This document shows positions 44,831 to 53,964 of a stretch of DNA of 59,199 nt, piece by piece. Position numbers and translations under genes: made by a program. The stretch comes from Candidatus Neomarinimicrobium atlanticum (lineage in GTDB: Bacteria > Fidelibacterota > Marinisomatia > Marinisomatales > Marinisomataceae). The stretch covers positions 1 to 59,199 of the forward strand of contig AQSA01000011.1 in the NCBI GenBank assembly GCA_000402815.1, written 5' to 3'. Position 1 is the first letter of the stretch. Every line of letters begins with the position of its first letter. Below the pieces are notes generated by a model. It made no database searches and had not been told where the DNA came from. It saw only the letters and a program-made list of their open reading frames with translations.

Positions 44831-45738
44831 TGAGTGATTGCTTTATTTTTTCAGGACAAGGTTCTCATCGTCCTGGAATGGGATTAAAACTTTATCAACA
44901 CTCTACAATTGCCAAAGATAAAATTCATTTATCTAATCAAATTCTTGGATATGATATATCTGATATTATGTTTGATGATAATGAAGCTACTCTCAGACAG
45001 ACTAATTATGCCCAGGTAGCAATCTATATTTATTCTTGTATTATTTTTGATATTATTAAAAATACTAATCATTCACCTACGGCAGTCGCAGGACATAGCC
45101 TTGGTGAGTTTTCTGCTTTATATGCCAATAACACCTATACATTTGAAACAGGCCTTAGAATTGTAGATATTCGCGCTAAAGCAATGCATAGATGTGAAAA
45201 AAATAATGAAGGAAAAATGAGTGCTGTAATAGGAATGAGTAAAGATAAAATTATAGATATTTGTGAAGGAACAGATACTCAAATAGCTAATATTAATTCA
45301 GATCAACAAGTTGTTATTTCAGGAACAGCAGAATCTATTCAATCTATATCTGAACAATTAAAAACTAATGGAGCAAAACGTATTATTGCCCTTCCTGTCA
45401 GCGGTGCATTTCATTCAAAACTAATGTCAGATGCAAAGCCTGAACTAAAAAAAATTATTTCAAATGCGACGTTCAATCAACCAACCATTCCTATTGTATC
45501 AAATTATGATGCAGTGTTACGATCAAATCCAGATGAAATTAAAAAAGCTTTGACAGAACAAATCGACAATCCTGTTTTATGGCTCGACAGTATTAAAACA
45601 TTAGGTAAAATAAATAATAATTTTATAGAGATAGGACCTAAAAAAGTATTATCAGGAATAATCAAAAAAATAGATGAATTGTTTCATATTTCTAGTTTTA
45701 ATAGCTATAATGATGTAGAGGAATATTTAGATGTTTAA
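44830..45738 (+). CDS. fabD: Malonyl-CoA:ACP transacylase
   Basis: Transfers malonyl groups from CoA to ACP, 302 residues. SGQGSHRPGMG at the N-terminus, AGHSLGEFSAL with the nucleophilic Ser, and VSGAFHSKLM with the catalytic His are intact. The stop overlaps the fabG start by 8 bp. The last 44 bases of this gene are part of the segment found inverted at the left end of the window. Confidence 0.95.
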   Translation: MSDCFIFSGQGSHRPGMGLKLYQHSTIAKDKIHLSNQILGYDISDIMFDDNEATLRQTNYAQVAIYIYSCIIFDIIKNTNHSPTAVAGHSLGEFSALYANNTYTFETGLRIVDIRAKAMHRCEKNNEGKMSAVIGMSKDKIIDICEGTDTQIANINSDQQVVISGTAESIQSISEQLKTNGAKRIIALPVSGAFHSKLMSDAKPELKKIISNATFNQPTIPIVSNYDAVLRSNPDEIKKALTEQIDNPVLWLDSIKTLGKINNNFIEIGPKKVLSGIIKKIDELFHISSFNSYNDVEEYLDV

Positions 45739-46462
45739 TCATTCAAGTAAAACAGCATTAGTTACAGGAGCATCAAGAGGTATTGGAAAAACAATTTCAA
45801 TGATGCTTGCAGCTAATGGCATAAAAGTTATTGGCGTAGCAACGTCAGAAGAATCTCTTAAGTCAATTCAGAATATCGATAATATCATTCCTTTTTGTTG
45901 CGATATATCAAATGAAAAATCTGTAGAACAGTTATATAATTTTTCAAAAGAACACTTCGATTCAATTGATATTTTAGTAAACAATGCTGGAATCCATATG
46001 GACAATATTTTATTAAGAATGAAAACAGATGAATGGCAAAAAGTTTTAGACGTTAATTTGAATGGGCCATTTTATTTAACAAGAATCTTATTAAAAGACA
46101 TGATTAAAAGCAAAAGTGGAAGAATTATCAATATTTCTTCTATTTCAGGTACCGATGGAAATAAAGGACAAAGTAATTATTCTGCATCTAAGGGAGGTTT
46201 ACTTGCATTTACAAAGTCACTTGCCAAAGAAGTAGGTCGAAGAAATATTACGGTTAACTGTATTGCTCCAGGTGTAATTGAAACGGACATGATTGCACAT
46301 TTAACTGATACTGTAAAAAAGAATTACTTAGATAGAATACCATTGAAAAAATTTGGAAAACCAGAAGATATTGGTAAAATGATTTTGTTTTTATCTTCCG
46401 ATGAAGCCAGTTATATTACTGGGCAAACATTTTATATTGATGGTGGAATATCATTAAACTAG
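45731..46462 (+). CDS. fabG: 3-oxoacyl-ACP reductase
   Basis: Short-chain dehydrogenase reducing 3-oxoacyl-ACP, 243 residues. NADP motif TGASRGIGKT, NNAGIHMDN, catalytic Ser-Tyr-Lys in NISSISGTDGNKGQSNYSASK, and a C-terminal YITGQTFYIDGG are present. Its first 59 bases are duplicated in inverted orientation at 59-1. Confidence 0.95.
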   Translation: MFNHSSKTALVTGASRGIGKTISMMLAANGIKVIGVATSEESLKSIQNIDNIIPFCCDISNEKSVEQLYNFSKEHFDSIDILVNNAGIHMDNILLRMKTDEWQKVLDVNLNGPFYLTRILLKDMIKSKSGRIINISSISGTDGNKGQSNYSASKGGLLAFTKSLAKEVGRRNITVNCIAPGVIETDMIAHLTDTVKKNYLDRIPLKKFGKPEDIGKMILFLSSDEASYITGQTFYIDGGISLN

Positions 46463-46477
46463 ATAGGAGTATGAACT

Positions 46478-46711
46478 ATGTCATCGAACGATAAAGTAAA
46501 AAATATTATTATAGATAAATTAGGTGTTGATGAATCAAGAGTTGTAGCTGAAGCAAGCTTCCTTGATGATTTGGGTGCAGATTCATTAGATACCGTAGAA
46601 TTGATTATGGAATTTGAAGAGGAGTTTGATCTAGAAATTCCAGATGAAGATGCAGAAAAAATCACCACAGTAGGTGCTGCATTTGAATACATTAACAATC
46701 ACGCTAAATAA
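46478..46711 (+). CDS. acpP: Acyl carrier protein
   Basis: 77 residues. The phosphopantetheine serine lies in DDLGADSLDTVEL near residue 37. The protein is strongly acidic, as ACPs are. AGGAG precedes the ATG. Lies between fabG and fabF, the standard order. Confidence 0.97.
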   Translation: MSSNDKVKNIIIDKLGVDESRVVAEASFLDDLGADSLDTVELIMEFEEEFDLEIPDEDAEKITTVGAAFEYINNHAK

Positions 46712-46713
46712 TC

Positions 46714-47934
46714 TTGTCAAATAGAGTTGTTATTACTGGAGAAGGTAGTATTTCTCCTCTAGGATTATCATCCAAAGAACTTTGGAATAACCTTATTCAT
46801 GGTAAATCAGGCATCAAGCTAATTCAAAATTTTGATACTGAACAATTTAATGTTAAGATTGCTGGAGAGATTACAGATTTTGATCCTTTAGTGTTTTTTG
46901 ACCATAAACAATCTAGGAAGTTAGACCGTTATACCATGTTTGCTATGATAGCTGCAGATCAAGCTATTAAAAGTTCTGGAATTGAATCTTCAAATATAGG
47001 TGTTATTTTAGGTACTGGCGTAGGCGGTATGCATACCCTAGAAGAAGAACAAACCAAACTATTAGATAAAGGTCAAAGAGGTGTATCTCCTCATTTTATT
47101 CCAAAAATGATTCCAAATATTGCAGGTGGTCAAATTGCTATTAAACATGGATTTAATGGACCAAATTTTTCTCTTTCTACTGCTTGCTCTTCTGCTAGCG
47201 ATGCTATAGGAATGGCATATAGATTAATTCAATCTAATCAAATACATGCAATGGTATGTGGAGGATCAGAGGGAGGAATAACTCCTTTAACATTATCTGG
47301 ATTTTCAAATATGAAAGCATTGTCAAAAAATAATGAAAATCCACAAAGCGCATCTAAGCCTTTTGATAAAAATAGAGATGGATTTATTATGTCTGAAGGA
47401 TCAGCAATGTTGGTTTTAGAATCATTAGATAGTGCCAAAAAAAGAGGTGCTAATATTTTAGCAGAGATAATAGGTTATGGAATTACAAATGATGCTTATC
47501 ATATTACTCAACCTCACAATGAAAGCAAGGGCGCTACAAGTGCTATCGATTTAGCTTTACGAGATGGAAAAATCAATAAAGATGAAGTAAACTACATTAA
47601 TGCACATGGAACATCGACATATTACAATGATATGTTAGAAACTCAAGCGATTAAACAAGTCTTTGGTGATAATGCAAAAAACTTACCAGTGAGCTCTACG
47701 AAGTCAATGACAGGTCATATGCTAGGCGCTACAGGTGCGATTGAAGCAATTAGCTGTATATATGCTATAAATAATGGGATAATCCCTCCTACTATCAATT
47801 ATGAGACTCCTGACCCTGAATGTGATTTAAATTATGTTCCAAATAAGAGCATTGAATTGGATTTAAATGTCACTATTAGTAATTCTTTTGGATTTGGTGG
47901 ACATAATTCTGTTTTAGCTATTAAGCAATTTTAA
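46714..47934 (+). CDS. fabF: 3-oxoacyl-ACP synthase II
   Basis: Condensing enzyme for fatty-acid elongation, 406 residues. Catalytic Cys in STACSSASDAIG, His in NAHGTSTYYND, and His in KSMTGHMLGATGA, plus NSFGFGGHN at the end, are intact. The start appears to be a TTG at 46714, two bases after the acpP stop; no in-frame ATG lies nearby. The stop overlaps that of the convergent isomerase gene by 4 bp. Confidence 0.96.
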   Translation: MSNRVVITGEGSISPLGLSSKELWNNLIHGKSGIKLIQNFDTEQFNVKIAGEITDFDPLVFFDHKQSRKLDRYTMFAMIAADQAIKSSGIESSNIGVILGTGVGGMHTLEEEQTKLLDKGQRGVSPHFIPKMIPNIAGGQIAIKHGFNGPNFSLSTACSSASDAIGMAYRLIQSNQIHAMVCGGSEGGITPLTLSGFSNMKALSKNNENPQSASKPFDKNRDGFIMSEGSAMLVLESLDSAKKRGANILAEIIGYGITNDAYHITQPHNESKGATSAIDLALRDGKINKDEVNYINAHGTSTYYNDMLETQAIKQVFGDNAKNLPVSSTKSMTGHMLGATGAIEAISCIYAINNGIIPPTINYETPDPECDLNYVPNKSIELDLNVTISNSFGFGGHNSVLAIKQF

Positions 47935-48890
47935 GCTAATTTTTTTTTAAGAATGTCAATTGATTCAACGGCGTCAATATCAACATTATTTAAGTGTCCG
48001 CACCAGTAACTGAACCAATCCAGGTAATTTAATAAGTAGAATAATCCGCTAAGGTCATTTTTAAGTTTTGATGGAATTTGAATATGGTGGTTTGAAGAAG
48101 TTTTATGTTTTAATATTTCATTAGTAATATTCATCCTCTTAACATTTTGAGGCCAAGTAATATCAATCCAAATCAAAGAAAAGAAGCTTTTATCAATTAA
48201 TTTATTTTCCCACCCTATAATGTCATTATGATTCATCTCTGGTAAAGTAACATTATAAGATAACATTTTACTATTCTCATTCAATTGACACTTTAAGCGA
48301 TATCCAATAGAAGATAAATCTTCCTCCGTAATAATAACTGGAAATGTAGAATGAGTTTTCTTAGCTAAAGCAAATACTTCAGAACTCTCTAACGAAAATT
48401 TATTAGAGTATTCTTGAAGAAGTTCTATATTAAGCAATTCAAGTAATTCATCTTCATCTAAAAGTTTTATTAATACTGCAAGAGTATATCCAAGAATAGA
48501 TCTTGGAGGGTATCCTTGAGGAAGAATGTGAAAATCATGATTATCTTTCTTTAAAGATTCTAAGAGCTCTCCCCCAGATGTTATTCCAAAGATATTTTTT
48601 GTAAAACTTGATGCATGCCTATAATACGAAAGAGCTTCTTCTGTATTTCCAGAATAAGAAGAGATAATCAATAAGGTATGTTCATCTATTATAGCATTTG
48701 GAAAATAATTTCTTTCAACTATGATTTCAAGGTGAGGAGAAATATCTTTCATTATCGATCCAGCAATAGCTGACCCTCCCATGCCCATAATTACAATCCT
48801 ATGAATCTTACCTAAATCTAATGATAGATCTTTAGTATCGTTAATTGCATCAGCTACTTGAGCTGGAAAATTTTTTATTTCATTAAACAT
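47931..48890 (-). CDS. Bifunctional phosphoglucose/phosphomannose isomerase family protein
   Basis: 319 residues with two SIS domains. MGMGGSAIAGSIMKDI and SSYSGNTEEALSYYR are typical of the PGI/PMI family first described in archaea, which interconverts fructose-6-P with glucose-6-P and mannose-6-P. PEMNHNDIIGWE carries the family's catalytic Glu/His region. A eukaryotic-type phosphomannomutase is encoded two genes upstream, so the operon could make mannose-1-phosphate from fructose-6-phosphate. The gene starts one base after the polyprenyl synthase stop. Confidence 0.88.
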   Translation of the reverse strand: MFNEIKNFPAQVADAINDTKDLSLDLGKIHRIVIMGMGGSAIAGSIMKDISPHLEIIVERNYFPNAIIDEHTLLIISSYSGNTEEALSYYRHASSFTKNIFGITSGGELLESLKKDNHDFHILPQGYPPRSILGYTLAVLIKLLDEDELLELLNIELLQEYSNKFSLESSEVFALAKKTHSTFPVIITEEDLSSIGYRLKCQLNENSKMLSYNVTLPEMNHNDIIGWENKLIDKSFFSLIWIDITWPQNVKRMNITNEILKHKTSSNHHIQIPSKLKNDLSGLFYLLNYLDWFSYWCGHLNNVDIDAVESIDILKKKLA

Positions 48891-48891
48891 G

Positions 48892-49851
48892 TTATTTCTC
48901 TCTTTTTAAAATCATATTTAGCAATGATATCATGTTATCTTGAACTTCATTAGGAAGAGATTTTATTATATCCTTACATTTATTATCAAAATTTAGTAAC
49001 AATTCCTTTGATTTTTCAATAATACCAGAATTTTTATAATATTCTTTCAGTAATTCCTTTTTTTCTACAATAGAACGGTTTTTTATTTCTTCTTGAAGCT
49101 TGTTCCAAGCGTCTTTATCTTGGTCCAACGCCATACTTGATAAAATTGTTTTTTTACTTCTTTCTATGTCAGAATTAGTTCCTTTTCCCATATTTTCTGA
49201 AGAAGTTGACATTTCAAGTATATCATCTTGCATTTGAAAAATTACTCCAAGATTTCTACCTATTTTTTTAAATTGAGGTTTAAACTGTAAATAATCATCA
49301 CTTATTAAACATGATATTTCAAAGCATAGCTCAAACAAAGAGCCTGTCTTTTTTTCACTCATTAAAATATATTCATCTACAGAAACATTTCTTGATTCAA
49401 ATTCCATATCATATGCTTGGCCTTCACATATCTCTAATATCACTTGGTTATATCTGATTAAAATTTCTAATGTATTCTTTTTAATTTTTCCAATAAAAAT
49501 TGGTCCAAGCGCCCCTAGGCCATCTCCAGATAGAACAGCATGGGCATTATCCCATTTTTTATGAATAGTAGCTACGTTATGCCTTAAATCATCTCCATCC
49601 ATTATATCATCATGTACTAATGTGAAATTATGTAACAATTCTACACCCATTGCACCGTTGATAGTATCTTTTGGATTATTATTGAACACATCTCCTAAGT
49701 ACTGCACTATAAGTGGCCTTAATCTCTTTCCTTCAGAATTTATGATGTATTTAATAGGATCATAAAGATATGATGGACCTTCCAATTCTTGCAGTTTTGC
49801 TAGTTCTTTTAGAAAAAGATTTTTGTAATCTTGATTGCTTTTAACTCTCAT
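48892..49851 (-). CDS. Polyprenyl (geranylgeranyl/farnesyl) diphosphate synthase
   Basis: Trans-isoprenyl diphosphate synthase, 319 residues. The first Asp-rich motif is LVHDDIMDGDDLRH and the second is FQMQDDILEM. GKRLRP near residue 55 is the IPP-binding region. A Phe lies five residues before the first DDxxD, often seen in short-chain (C15-C20) enzymes, but product length is not certain. It overlaps the upstream phosphomannomutase gene by 11 bp. Confidence 0.9.
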   Translation of the reverse strand: MRVKSNQDYKNLFLKELAKLQELEGPSYLYDPIKYIINSEGKRLRPLIVQYLGDVFNNNPKDTINGAMGVELLHNFTLVHDDIMDGDDLRHNVATIHKKWDNAHAVLSGDGLGALGPIFIGKIKKNTLEILIRYNQVILEICEGQAYDMEFESRNVSVDEYILMSEKKTGSLFELCFEISCLISDDYLQFKPQFKKIGRNLGVIFQMQDDILEMSTSSENMGKGTNSDIERSKKTILSSMALDQDKDAWNKLQEEIKNRSIVEKKELLKEYYKNSGIIEKSKELLLNFDNKCKDIIKSLPNEVQDNMISLLNMILKREK

Positions 49852-50581
49852 TTAATTCTTCTAATATTTTTTGTGTGTCCTTGTAGCCATCTTCAGCTGA
49901 GGGCTCTCCGGCTTGATATACAGAACAATTTGGCATTTCATTCATAATCTTAGCTAATGGATAATCATTACCACCCTCCATTGTTCTATCTCCTATAAAA
50001 ATATACTCTTCATCTGAATAGAATTTTTTAACCTCACTTAATACTTGAGACTTATTCATACCTCTAGGTGTAATATCAATAGATATTTGTCCACCTATTA
50101 CAGCATCGAGGTTATCCCACTTAGTTATAATTTGAATAGCAATATCTGCTCTTTCTTGGCTTTTTACATCATATTCAAAATAATCCAATCTTTCCTCTAA
50201 AGAACAATCTCTGCCTACAATACTAAAGTTTAACATTGAACCTCTATCTTCAATGTGATTGCCAGATCGTACTGGATACTTGCTTTTTTTTATTTCTTCT
50301 TTTAAAAAAGACAATAACTCTTCTGATGGTTTAAACTCATGATTATAGGATAATTGATTGTTTAACCACAATTGATTACCCCCACATGTAAATACTCCAT
50401 CTGAAAGGTCAAGAATATATTGAGGAACTTGTTCTTGAATTTTCTCTAGATTACTTCCACTAACAAGGAAAAAAATGTGTTCATTTGCCCATTTAGAAAA
50501 AAACTGTTCAAAATCAGGGGTCATTTCTCTTCTTGATGGAGTAAGCGTTCCATCCATATCAAAAATATAAATTTTTTTCAT
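49841..50581 (-). CDS. Eukaryotic-type phosphomannomutase (HAD family)
   Basis: 246 residues of the HAD-IIB phosphomannomutase family known mainly from eukaryotes (PMM1/PMM2), which converts mannose-6-P to mannose-1-P. The nucleophile and acid are Asp8 and Asp10 in FDMDGTLTPSRREM. RGSMLNFSIVGR, GGQISIDITPRGMNKSQVL and FIGDRTMEGGNDYPL closely follow the eukaryotic patterns I recall. Most bacteria use the unrelated alpha-D-phosphohexomutase ManB. The neighbouring PGI/PMI gene supports the sugar-phosphate role, probably for GDP-mannose or surface glycans. Confidence 0.88.
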   Translation of the reverse strand: MKKIYIFDMDGTLTPSRREMTPDFEQFFSKWANEHIFFLVSGSNLEKIQEQVPQYILDLSDGVFTCGGNQLWLNNQLSYNHEFKPSEELLSFLKEEIKKSKYPVRSGNHIEDRGSMLNFSIVGRDCSLEERLDYFEYDVKSQERADIAIQIITKWDNLDAVIGGQISIDITPRGMNKSQVLSEVKKFYSDEEYIFIGDRTMEGGNDYPLAKIMNEMPNCSVYQAGEPSAEDGYKDTQKILEELNES

Positions 50582-50596
50582 TTTTTAGCTCTATGA

Positions 50597-51958
50597 TTAA
50601 ATAGTTTTAAAATATCTTTTAGCCTCTTTTTTAATATGAGGCGATAAGTAAATTGCTGATATCATAGTAGGAAAAGCCATTAAAGCAAACATTGCATCTA
50701 CGATATTAACAGCTAAATCTAATGATAGCACAGAACCAAGAACAAGCGTTATAACGTAAAAAATTCTATAGTATACTTTTGAACCTGTACCAAACAAATA
50801 AGATGCACATTTACATCCATAGTAAGAATATCCAAACATAGTAGACAGTGCAAAAGTTGCTACTGAGAAAATAAGAATAAAGTCGCCAACTACTCCAAGA
50901 TGATTAGCAAAAGATTTCTGTGTTAAACTAACCCCAGAAAACTCTCCTGTCATCCAATCACCAGATAACAATATAACAATTCCTGTTATAGTACATACGA
51001 TGATTGTATCAATCACTGGTCCTATCATTGCTACAAGACCAGATCTAATTGGCTCATTATTTTTCGATGCTCCAATAGCCATCACTTCTGTACCCATGCC
51101 AGCTTCATTTGAAAATGCAGCTCTTCTAAAACCCTGGCTAATTACTACAGCCGTTCCTACGAAACCTCCAGCTACTGAACTTCCGTTAAAAGCACTGCTT
51201 ATAATTAAATTAAAAATTGATGGTACCAATTCAATATTTGTAAAAACTATAAATAATCCAGCAGACATATAAATCACCACCATAAACGGAACAATTCTAG
51301 AGGCAACATCAGCAATACGTTGAAGACCCCCAAATATTACTACCGATACAATTAATGCAATTATAATTCCTATAGTTAAGTCTAACGGAATTGATGAAGC
51401 AATATTTGGATTTGTTTTAATCAATTGATCTGATAGTATTTGAGTTAACTGATTTACCTGCAACAGAGATAAACATCCAACAAGTCCAGCAATACTAAAC
51501 CAATATGAAAGGAATTTAAATTTCTTACCCATACCTTGCTCAATAACATACATAGGACCGCCCTGCAATTCACCATCAGAATCATGACCTCTAAACATGA
51601 TCCCTAATGAGCAGGTAAAAAATTTAGTCGCCATTCCAACTATAGCGCTAATCCACATCCAAAATAATGCTCCAGGACCTCCTAGAGATATAGCAACAGC
51701 TACACCAGCAATATTTCCTATTCCTACGGTACTTGAAAGCGCTGTGGATAGGGCTTGAAAGTGCGAAATTTGACCATCATCGTTTGGATCGTCATACTTG
51801 CCTAAAAGTATGTCAAAGGCATGCTTAAAGTATCTAAATGGAGTTAATTTTGAATAAAATAGAAAAAATATACCTCCGCCAATAACTAGATTGGCTACTC
51901 CAAAGTTTCCCCAAAGGAAATTTGATAAATTTGCAAAAAAATTATTAATTAAATCCAT
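50597..51958 (-). CDS. Sodium:alanine symporter (AGCS family)
   Basis: 453 residues with about ten membrane helices. AGCS marks include FQALSTALSSTVGIGNIAGV, LGGPGALFWMWISA, ELQGGPMYVIEQGMGKKF and FSNEAGMGTEVMAIGAS. It imports alanine or glycine with Na+. I use the ATG at 51958; a TTG six codons earlier would leave only four bases to the divergent lptG-like gene. Confidence 0.92.
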   Translation of the reverse strand: MDLINNFFANLSNFLWGNFGVANLVIGGGIFFLFYSKLTPFRYFKHAFDILLGKYDDPNDDGQISHFQALSTALSSTVGIGNIAGVAVAISLGGPGALFWMWISAIVGMATKFFTCSLGIMFRGHDSDGELQGGPMYVIEQGMGKKFKFLSYWFSIAGLVGCLSLLQVNQLTQILSDQLIKTNPNIASSIPLDLTIGIIIALIVSVVIFGGLQRIADVASRIVPFMVVIYMSAGLFIVFTNIELVPSIFNLIISSAFNGSSVAGGFVGTAVVISQGFRRAAFSNEAGMGTEVMAIGASKNNEPIRSGLVAMIGPVIDTIIVCTITGIVILLSGDWMTGEFSGVSLTQKSFANHLGVVGDFILIFSVATFALSTMFGYSYYGCKCASYLFGTGSKVYYRIFYVITLVLGSVLSLDLAVNIVDAMFALMAFPTMISAIYLSPHIKKEAKRYFKTI

Positions 51959-51980
51959 GATTAAGTAAGTTAACAATATA
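51959..51980. promoter_or_regulatory. 22-bp gap between divergent genes
   Basis: Only 22 bases separate the AGCS symporter ATG and the lptG-like ATG. Neither direction can hold a full promoter and leader here, so promoter elements must lie within the opposing coding sequences. Confidence 0.5.
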
Positions 51981-53075
51981 ATGAAAAAAATTGACTATTA
52001 TATCCTTCGAGAATTTTCGATCACATTTCTATTTGTATCTCTGTTCTTTACACTTATTTCACTTATTGTTGATATTTTTGAAAATCTAAATAAATTTATA
52101 GACAATGAAGTAACTAGTTCTGTCTTAGTTGAATACTACATAGCTGCCATTCCTTCAATGATTAGCGTTACTATTCCTGTAACATGTCTTGTAGCATCTG
52201 TATTCACATATGGAATGATGGTACAAAAAAAAGAATGGTTAGTTTTTAAATCATCAGGGCTAAGTCTTTATCGATTATCAATACCTATATTATTTTTGGG
52301 GCTATTATTAAGTATTGGATCATTTTTTTTTGACAACACCGTAGTTATAAAAAATAATAAGATACAAAACGAAATAAAGAAAAATTATTTACAGAAAAAT
52401 AAAAGTGTTCGTAAAGATAAGTCAATTTTTGAAAATGTTTATTTTCAAAAAAATCAAAGCGAACTCATCGCAATTGATAAATACAATAGTATGAATCAAG
52501 TAATCATGAATTTAAATCTAATGGAACTCAACGATGGGAAGATGCAAAAACGAATAGATGCAAAAAAAGGTGTTTGGGATTCAGAAAAATCTAAATGGAA
52601 TCTCAGAAATTTTTCTATAAGAGAATTTGATGATTTAGGATATGAAACTATTCTAGCTAGATCTAATCAAGACTCTTTGATAAGTTTAAATTTTTCTCCT
52701 GAAGATATAACGCAAACAAGCGGATCATCGGAAGAACGATCCTATAACGATCTAAGAGATCAAATTGCAACATTGAAAAGTAATGGAGTAAATACTTTAA
52801 AATGGGAAGTTGATCTACATTACAAACTAGCATACTCATTCATTAGTCTGATTGTAATTTTTTGTGGGATACCCCTATCTGTTTTTAGATCTAATACAAC
52901 ACTAGCATTTGGTGGGGGACTAAGCTTAGCAACAATATTTGCTTATGTAATTATATTAAAATTTGGACAGTCTCTTGGCTATGCAGGTGTACTTTCACCT
53001 TTCATGGGAGCGTGGTTATCAAATATAATCTTTATAGGTATTGGGCTATACTTGATGATTAACGCACGTAAATAG
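51981..53075 (+). CDS. LptF/LptG-family LPS export permease
   Basis: 364 residues of the YjgP/YjgQ family: an N-terminal helix group beginning MKKIDYYILREF, three membrane helices in the first 115 residues, a periplasmic beta-jellyroll domain (about 125-260) and three C-terminal helices. It would form part of the LptB2FG transporter that extracts LPS from the inner membrane. Only one such gene is present here. The start (ATG at 51981) overlaps the AGCS upstream region. Confidence 0.9.
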   Translation: MKKIDYYILREFSITFLFVSLFFTLISLIVDIFENLNKFIDNEVTSSVLVEYYIAAIPSMISVTIPVTCLVASVFTYGMMVQKKEWLVFKSSGLSLYRLSIPILFLGLLLSIGSFFFDNTVVIKNNKIQNEIKKNYLQKNKSVRKDKSIFENVYFQKNQSELIAIDKYNSMNQVIMNLNLMELNDGKMQKRIDAKKGVWDSEKSKWNLRNFSIREFDDLGYETILARSNQDSLISLNFSPEDITQTSGSSEERSYNDLRDQIATLKSNGVNTLKWEVDLHYKLAYSFISLIVIFCGIPLSVFRSNTTLAFGGGLSLATIFAYVIILKFGQSLGYAGVLSPFMGAWLSNIIFIGIGLYLMINARK

Positions 53076-53079
53076 ATAA

Positions 53080-53958
53080 ATGAATAAAATTCAAAATCCT
53101 TATGCTACTGCACTTGATGGACTAGTAATAAATGATCCTGTGTCTGCTTTTTTTGATTTTTGTCGTCAAAGAGAAAAAATTCGCTTAAAAAGAGAAAGTG
53201 GTGCTCCATATCCATGGACAGATGACCCTATTTTTCAACAAGGTCGCTTCCTAAATATTTTTCGAGAAGATGATCGTGGTAGCAAAGCAATTCTATCCTT
53301 TGCTAAAGATCTAGAAAACGATTTACCTATGCTAATTCATTCTTTGTTTTTTGCTCGATGGTGTAATAGGTCAGAAACTTTAAATCGAATATCCTCAGAT
53401 ATGTTACTTCATCCAGAAAAATTGATTCAAACACTAAAAACCTTTGACCCTTGGTGCAATATCAATGCCTACCCTGTTGAATCAATATATTGGAATGGAA
53501 TGCAACATAGCCGATTGGATGCAGCCACAGCATTATTTAGAGATATCAAAGAATCGTTAGCTAAAATTATTATAGAATCTAAAGGAGATGTGATCAAGGC
53601 TACACACTCAATTAATTCTCTTTTTAAAATGCAAAATAATTTTCCTATTTTTATGGCTATTATTGACTTGGCTTGGTTTCGCCCAGATATTATAAACCCA
53701 TCAAGTGATGTTCCAACAGGGATTGGTGCGGTTGCTTATCTAGACAGATTACAAAAATATCTTGAATTAGAAAATCACCAAGAAACGTGTAATAAGATGA
53801 TTGAATTGCAAAAAAAATATTGGCCTGAAGCTAAAAGAGAATTTAAACCTATTGATATTGAATATCTATCTTGTGAATGTAGAAAATATCATAGTTACAT
53901 AAATGGTACAAAATTATTTGAAGGAAAAAATATTTTTCAGCCATCTAAAACATCTTAG
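53080..53958 (+). CDS. Thymine-hypermodification family protein (aGPT-PPlase / 5-hmdU kinase helical domain type)
   Basis: 292 residues, soluble. The N-terminal signature is REKIR (31-35), R38-E39, PWTDDPIF (45-52) and RFLNIFREDDR (56-66). This Arg- and Asp-rich pattern is what I know from the alpha-glutamyl/putrescinyl-thymine pyrophosphorylase and 5-hydroxymethyl-dU kinase helical domain family, first linked to hypermodified thymines in phage DNA. Chromosomal bacterial members exist and their role is not established. SDVPTGIGAVAYLDRL in the C-terminal half resembles a helix-hairpin-helix DNA-contact element. It starts 4 bp after the LptF/G-type gene. An HNH gene lies convergently 6 bp away. 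No phage genes, hydroxymethyltransferase or kinase are in the window. Confidence 0.65.
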   Translation: MNKIQNPYATALDGLVINDPVSAFFDFCRQREKIRLKRESGAPYPWTDDPIFQQGRFLNIFREDDRGSKAILSFAKDLENDLPMLIHSLFFARWCNRSETLNRISSDMLLHPEKLIQTLKTFDPWCNINAYPVESIYWNGMQHSRLDAATALFRDIKESLAKIIIESKGDVIKATHSINSLFKMQNNFPIFMAIIDLAWFRPDIINPSSDVPTGIGAVAYLDRLQKYLELENHQETCNKMIELQKKYWPEAKREFKPIDIEYLSCECRKYHSYINGTKLFEGKNIFQPSKTS

Positions 53959-53964
53959 TATTGA

